From: Daphnia carinata
Lineage: Eukaryota > Arthropoda > Branchiopoda > Diplostraca > Daphniidae
DNA: 64,000 nucleotides
NCBI RefSeq assembly: GCF_022539665.2
Contig: NC_081333.1
Coordinates: forward strand, 3,596,001 to 3,660,000
Direction: 5' to 3'
Shown here: positions 58,549-64,000 of the stretch, piece by piece
How positions within the stretch are numbered: position 1 is the stretch's first letter
Layout: the number at the start of each line of letters is the position of its first letter
The notes under the pieces: generated by a model
What the model saw: only the letters and a program-made list of their open reading frames with translations
What the model was told of the DNA's origin: nothing
Database searches by the model: none
Program-made: the position numbers and the translations under genes

Positions 58549-59403
58549 TTCCGAAAATAACACTTCTACTCCACGTCAAAGGCGGGGATAGACTTCGATT
58601 CGAATCGGAAGCCAAAGCAGACAACGGTCAGCAGCCGCCTCGGACGTTGGGTTTGGACGTCAACGATGCACGGAATAGCTTTACGCAATCAGCATCCATC
58701 TCTAGCGTTGTCCAATAAACGATGTTACAACAAAATTTGAAATGTTGTGGGTGCGTGATGTCTGGCATAAAACTGCCAATGGTTATTCCTGTTTAGACGG
58801 GCGCAAACTCAGACAGGAAGTCAAGAAAGGCATTGGATGAAAAACTGTAGGCCATCTAATAAGCCAATACACCGACTGGATGTTACGAAAGCGACAAGTA
58901 TCCACCAACCAGCCTCGCTCATGCACCCAATAGAGAGCTTGAGCCGAAGCTGGTTGGACGAATTCCGTTGACGAACATCTTGCAAGTCATTCATCTTCGT
59001 CTTTAGCACAACCTGCTTGTGTGTACTCGTGCTTAAAATTCCTGGTTATGTAACTAGTGTACGTCTCCATGCAAAGCATGGCAATGATTTAAAACATTCA
59101 CATAGTTATCAAGAATCTGTGTAACCTCTAGGCAGCTTCGCGAACTCTAACTGACCTCTAATCACTAACCCCAAACGCGAGCATTCGAGCTCGCAGGTGG
59201 TTTAACAATATATAGAATGGCAACACCGCCACGAAATATTTTTGATCGCATATTACGTTCGAATTGGTTCTCGATCTCGTTTTTCAGTGATCTTATCGTT
59301 TTATTTCTTCTCTCTGAAAACCGTTCTCGACAGAATAAACTCTAAACAATAAAATAAACTTCACTTTCGAGGTGCTATTCCCAGTACTTACTTCAATTTT
59401 TAA
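58549..59403. promoter_or_regulatory. Divergent intergenic region between TOP3B and RanBP9/10
   Basis: Both genes start here and point outward. The region includes a GC-richer block around 58570-58700 and a palindrome CGAGCATTCGAGCTCG near 59178. No TATA box is obvious and no other gene is recognised. Confidence 0.45.
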
Positions 59404-61438
59404 ATGGCTGCCACGTCTATGGAACGTTATCTTCAAGTGCTCTATTCTACTGTTGATGCAAAGAAAACGCCACTGCCTACTTCGTGGAGCAGTACAGATA
59501 AAAACAACTATATTAAACTTTCTAACATGCACCGGAGAGCCCATTACAAAGGTATGTGTTATTTACATTTATACAGAGGGATAAACTAAATATTTGATCT
59601 TCCTATAGGGTATTCACGTTCAATAAAAGACACTGCATGTGTGAGAAGTGATCACCCTATACCTCTTGCTTGCGGTCTCTACTATTTTGAAGTCAAAGTT
59701 ATTGACAAAGGATTAAAAGGGTATGAATATACCTATGAACATGTTCTACTCAACTATTATAATCTTCAATTAATTAATTATTTGTTCGTATTCCAGGAGC
59801 ATTGCCATTGGTGTTGGAACTAGAGAAATGAATTTAAGCATACTTCCTGGAATGGACAAGAATTCTTTTGGCTACCTTGGCAACTGTGGTGGAAAATTCT
59901 GGGGATCAGAAGTGGGTACAGCCTATGGACCTTCTTTCACTACCAATGACACAATCGGTTGCGGCGTTAACCTAGTTAATCGCCAAATCTTTTTTACAAA
60001 AAATGGAAAAAATCTTGGTGAAGCATTTTCCGGCTCTCTTTTTGACGCGTCTTCAGTTTTAGGGTTGTACCCTACAGTTGGTCTCCAAACCACGGGAGAA
60101 GTTGTAGAGGCAAATTTCGGGCAGTCACGCTTCATGTATAACATCGAAAAAGACATAAATGAACTAAAGAAGAAAACTGCCTCCTCAATTACTGAATTTC
60201 CTATACCAAATGAGCACACTGAGATGCCAGCCGTGTTTCAAAGGTAAATCATTACTACGCTTGGATGCAACAGCAACTTGATTCATGCCATACTATTTGT
60301 TCGTCCTTCTATGTAGCTGGGTGTTTTCATATCTAATGCACCAAGGATACTATTCTACAGCTGAAGCATTGGCGCGCAGTACTGGCCAAAAATTGGGTGA
60401 GGAAGAATCATCGATGAAAAGCAGACAACGTAAGCAAACTATTCTAAAAAAAAACCTGGTTGTGAACCGAACCTTAAAATATTCTTCTCCACTTTCCATT
60501 GAAAGGAATCCAAGGTCTGGTTTCAAGTGGAAAAATAGGAGAAGCAATTGACGTGACTCAAGCATGTTTCCCTACGTTCCTGGACTCGCATCCCAATTTA
60601 TTCTTTTTACTGAAAGTCCACCATTTCGTGGAACTGATTGACACTTTGAATCCTAAATCTTTCTTAGCTGCATTGAAAGCCGCCCATGCCTGTTTGTTTG
60701 TATCGCAAGATGAAGCGGAAAAAGATGTGGAAATGAAGGAAACCTCTTCACGTGATTCCCACTCGGACATTACGATGGATACAGCCAAAGATGATAATCT
60801 TGAAATTGGTAAAAAGTTTTCCTTAAAAATAAAAATGTACACTTTTACCTTACCTTTTGTGTTATCGTAGAAGTTGATGGTCCGGGGCCCAGCAACGCGT
60901 TCGCTACCCAAGGTAGTATTTACAGGAGACGAAGCCGCCGAATTCACGGCCGTTTGGATCGCAAAGCTGTTATGGAAACAATTGAGTTAGAAAGAGAGTT
61001 GAAGAGTCAGAAGTTCACACCAGAAGATCGCAGAGCTGTTATGAAAACAATTGAGTTAGGAAGAGAGTTGAAGAGTCAGAAGTCCACACTAGAGGATCAA
61101 TATGGAGTGAATGACGCCAATAACAACTTACTTGCTGTAAGCCAATATTAATAGTTAGTGTTTCTTATAAATTATTTCGTCCTATGTGTTTCTAGAAAGC
61201 CTTTAATTCACTATCGTACACTTACCGCCTGTTGGAAGGTCCTTTGAGTGAACTCGTCGACCCGAAACAGCGAGAAGTGTTGGCTGATACACTCAACTCC
61301 GCCATTTTGGAAGCGAATCAGTTGCCCAAAAAATCAATTTTGCGGTTAGCTATGGCACATGCAAAAGAACTACAACAGACAATGGCCCAAAACGGTATCG
61401 GAGCGTCGGCATTCGCAAGCATCGATGAATCGTTTTAG
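59404..61438 (+). CDS. RanBPM: RanBP9/RanBP10 (SPRY-LisH-CTLH-CRA scaffold of the CTLH E3 ligase)
   Basis: Scaffold subunit of the CTLH/GID ubiquitin ligase. Seven exons (59404-59551, 59609-59720, 59797-60243, 60317-60429, 60506-60808, 60871-61136, 61196-61438) sum to 544 codons. The SPRY domain shows HPIPLACGLYYFEVKVIDKG, IGVGTREMNLSILPGMDKN, FTTNDTIGCGVNLVNRQIFF, LYPTVGLQTTGEVVEANFGQ. LisH follows: VFSYLMHQGYYSTAEALARS. CTLH: RIQGLVSSGKIGEAIDVTQA and PNLFFLLKVHHFVELI. The C-terminal CRA part: LNSAILEANQLPKKSILRLA and NGIGASAFASIDESF. The linker between CTLH and CRA is short and acidic compared with vertebrates and holds a 23-resid tandem duplication (60957-61094). Start is the first ATG; a second in-frame Met follows five codons later. 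Confidence 0.94.
60957..61094 (+). repeat. In-frame 69-bp tandem duplication inside RanBP9/10
   Basis: Unit 1 (60957-61025) and unit 2 (61026-61094) encode variants of RxAVMxTIELxRELKSQK followed by a TxED end. They differ at only a few bases. In other animals the corresponding segment (AIERMIHFGRELQ in vertebrates) occurs once. Confidence 0.85.
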
Positions 61439-61887
61439 AACATCTCAGACACCACCCTTAGGTATTGTTTCTCTCTAATAGCAACACGTGAACAACCTAC
61501 AAAATTTTCAGCCCAGTAATAACAAAACGTACCTGCATTTGCCCGTTTGGCCTTTATATCTAAATTTCTTGTTTTCGTACGTAATGACCTTTTCTCCTGT
61601 TTATCAATGACATTTGTACCTGTTTAGGCAATTTCCGTGAAGTTTCTTTGTACGTTGCTAAAGTGCGATTGTAAGAATTCAATTGTACGCGTCACCGTTA
61701 AAAACCATTAAATAGTTAACTGCATTGTGTCGTTACTTGTCGCGGCAGCACCTGGAACATCATTTGCCAACTTTTGTTCCAAGACCAAAATGTAAATTTT
61801 TTATACATTAGCAATACGTCATATTGATAATCCAAAACTCAAGGGTATCACAAATCGCAAGAATGGCACGGATGCAGTGCGAAAATT
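61439..61887. other. Convergent 3' region between RanBP9/10 and the ABCB gene
   Basis: Untranslated sequence of both neighbours with poly-A signals (ATTAAA near 61709). No additional gene. Confidence 0.5.
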
Positions 61888-63992
61888 CTAAAGGGCTATT
61901 TGTTCCAAATTCCTTGACGAACTGACTGGCTTCAATGCGATGCCCTGGACCGAACAAAGCTCAAAGTAAAGACCACCTAGCTGAATGAGCTCTTCATGTG
62001 TCCCTTGCTCTTTTATCGTTCCTTGATTAGTCACTGTTATGTTATCTGCATTTTGAATTGTGCTTAGACGATGTGCGATTGTGATGCACGTACGGCCCTC
62101 TCTGGCGGCGTCCAAAGCCATTTGGACGACGTGTTCACTCTCGGAATCTAACGCCGAAGTTGCTTCATCGAGCAGCAGGATTTTCGGATTTCTTATCAAT
62201 GCTCTTGCAATGGCTACACGTTGTTTTTGTCCTCCAGAAAGCTGAGTACCCTCGTTCACCGACCATTGTTTCGTAGCCGTTTGGCAGTGATTGGATAAAT
62301 GTATGAATATTGGTTTTTCTTGCGGCTTCAATGATATCATCCATTGGAATAACACGGCTGTTGTCTCCATAAGCAATATTTTGACCGATGGTCAAGTTAA
62401 ACAGAATAGGCTCTTGGGATACGATGCCCATTTGTGAACGCAACGAGGATATGTTGATTGGATTAATGTCTTTTCCATCTAATTGTACTTCCCCGCTGTC
62501 TGGATCATAAAAGCGTTCCAGTAACTGAATGCAAGTCGATTTTCCACAACCACTGTGGCCCACAAGGGCGACCGTCTGGCCAGCTCGCACGGCCAAAGTC
62601 AATCCCTGAAGAACTTCAGCATCCTTACGCGTGGGATATCGGAAACGTACTTGATCGAAATCGACATTTCCTTCAACGTTTTGTATGATGGAACCGCCAG
62701 TAGAAGAGGCATCAATAAGTGGAATACGTTTTAGTAAAGCAAAGATCCTGTTGGCAGCTACTTTGGCTTTGTTATAATTAGGAGCGAATGCAACTGCCTG
62801 CCCAATCATTTGGGTTCCAAACAGGAGGGATTCGCTGACTTTAAAAACGCTGGTGAAATCGAGACATTCATTGACGATAAGCCATCCACCGTAATACATT
62901 GTTACGGAATATGCAAACATTGGGATAGCGCTGGCGAATCCGAAAATCGCACCGCGGACCCAAGACTTTTTCAGAGCTTGTCGATGAGGTTCTCTTAAAG
63001 ATTCCATGTAGATTGTGTGGAATTGTCTTTCTTTGCCAAGACTGGCGACTGTTCGGATGTTTCCAATAGCTTCCATAGCCACTTTGGCCGATTTTTGTAA
63101 GGCCTCGCGTTCTAGAGCTGATTGGCCCATGATAATTTTGGCTTGGAAGTAAGTGGAGACGAGGAGAAGAGGAACGAATGCTAAAGCCACCAATCCCAGT
63201 TTCCATTGGAAATAGAGAGCCAGAACAATGGATGCAATCATGGTGGTAAGCGCCTGGAACAATACACCAATTCTCGATCCAGTAGCGCCTTGAACACTGG
63301 CAGCGTCACCAGATAATCGGGCACAAAGTGCTCCGACGCTGTTGGTTTCCCGATCGAACCAGCCAACTTCTTGTTTTAAAATAGCCTGGAAGGTTTGTCC
63401 GCGTAGTCTTGATGTTAAAGATTCTCCGGCAACGCTGAACGAGAACGACTGGGCAAAAGCGGCGAATCCGGCAACGATGCCCAGAATCAAGAACATGAGC
63501 GAATAAAAATTGCCTCGTTCTCTTTTGTAGGCTTGTTCTTCAGCAGATCCACCTGGTGCTAAGACCCCAAGAACTTCGCTGAAGAGGATTGCATAGACTG
63601 GAGTGCTGAGACCAACGATTGCCGACCCGATAACACCTACAGTAATGTAAGGCCATTCTTTCTTGTTCATCCTCATAATTTCCATTAAACTAACGTCAAT
63701 GTCTTCTGATTGAGCGGACACTGCTGAACTAGCAACAGATAATCGAGCCCTTCGACGAATAGAACTGTCTTCCTAGCGGATGGCTTCCTGCTAAACTGGT
63801 TGCATCCATGGCTTCTTCCTTTTCATCCGGAATCCAAGATTTAGCTTTGGCGATGTTCACTTCTTCAACTTATGATTCTGAATTATCATCGAAAGAGCTG
63901 CTTTTACTGTCTTTCTCGCCACCTTGTTGAGATACAACTAGTCGGTAATAGATTCCATGTTTGGCTATCAGTTTATCGTGCGTCCCATCTTC
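61888..63992 (-). pseudogene. ABCB/P-glycoprotein-type exporter, C-terminal half, disrupted and running off the window
   Basis: Encodes the end of the linker, TMD2 and NBD2 of a full ABCB1-like multidrug exporter. The linker shows THDKLIAKHGIYYRLV. TMD2 runs from MNKKEWPYITVGVIGSAIVG onward. NBD2 has Walker A GHSGCGKST, the Q-loop region GIVSQEPILFN, the signature [15 protein letters not shown], Walker [13 protein letters not shown], and the H-loop ITIAHRLS. The reading frame is broken at least three times: an in-frame TAA in the linker (63870-63872), a frame change near 63773-63790 before the SEDIDVSLMEI segment, and an extra G in the GGG at 62249-62251 just before the signature motif. From acceptor TATAG (exon start 63992) onward there is no intron for 2.1 kb. 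The domain residues are otherwise well kept. It is therefore a recent pseudogene or a gene with sequence errors. Confidence 0.8.
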
Positions 63993-64000
63993 CTATAATT

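Noticed and set aside
1-64000. CRISPR array, bacterial operons, rRNA genes
   Set aside because: No regularly spaced repeats, Shine-Dalgarno-led gene strings or rRNA sequence; the window is a spliced animal genome.

Overview
The window looks like nuclear DNA of a branchiopod crustacean, most likely a Daphnia-type genome. It is gene-dense. Most introns are only about 60-80 nt, with GT-AG ends. The protein-coding genes are ordinary arthropod orthologues: serotonin transporter, spatzle, one CXXC-type TET, EFA6, AMSH, TOP3B, RanBP9/10, BMS1 and a P-glycoprotein. Species assignment is inference; exon structures come from reading splice sites and checking that summed exon lengths keep frame.

Layout. 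1-3015: truncated copy of a large foldback (palindromic) element with tRNA-like sequences at its centre. 3020-3840: broken vasa-like DEAD-box fragment. 4050-6565: non-coding, with a diverged tandem repeat. 6566-10725 (-): serotonin transporter. 12804-17443 (-): BMS1. 18326-19639 (+): spatzle-like ligand. 21563-21822 (+): strongly structured candidate RNA polymerase III RNA with a TATA box at about -30. 22740-34576 (+): TET dioxygenase, spread over 12 kb with long introns. 35542-36161 (-): unrecognised protein with about three membrane segments. 37622-40221 (+): EFA6/PSD ARF exchange factor. 41289-43004 (-): AMSH/STAMBP deubiquitinase. 43781-44622: Mutator-like MITE with a 10-bp target duplication. 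44720-46690: inverted segmental duplication of the 3' end of the serotonin transporter gene and its downstream flank, now a pseudogene. 47138-52470: complete foldback element. 54434-58548 (-): topoisomerase 3-beta. 59404-61438 (+): RanBP9/10. 61888-63992 (-): C-terminal half of an ABCB/P-gp transporter with several disablements, running off the window.

The genes are not an operon or pathway cluster. The most unusual content is the foldback element: two copies in the window, each near one copy of the duplicated transporter 3' end. It carries a spliced coiled-coil gene module, inverted arms of about 450-500 bp, and tRNA-like units around the palindrome axis. I do not recognise its family. The second notable item is the structured RNA locus at 21.56-21.82 kb. 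Several otherwise intact genes show single-base disruptions (EFA6, TET 5' end, a TOP3B splice donor, ABCB), so local sequence error has to be considered before biology.
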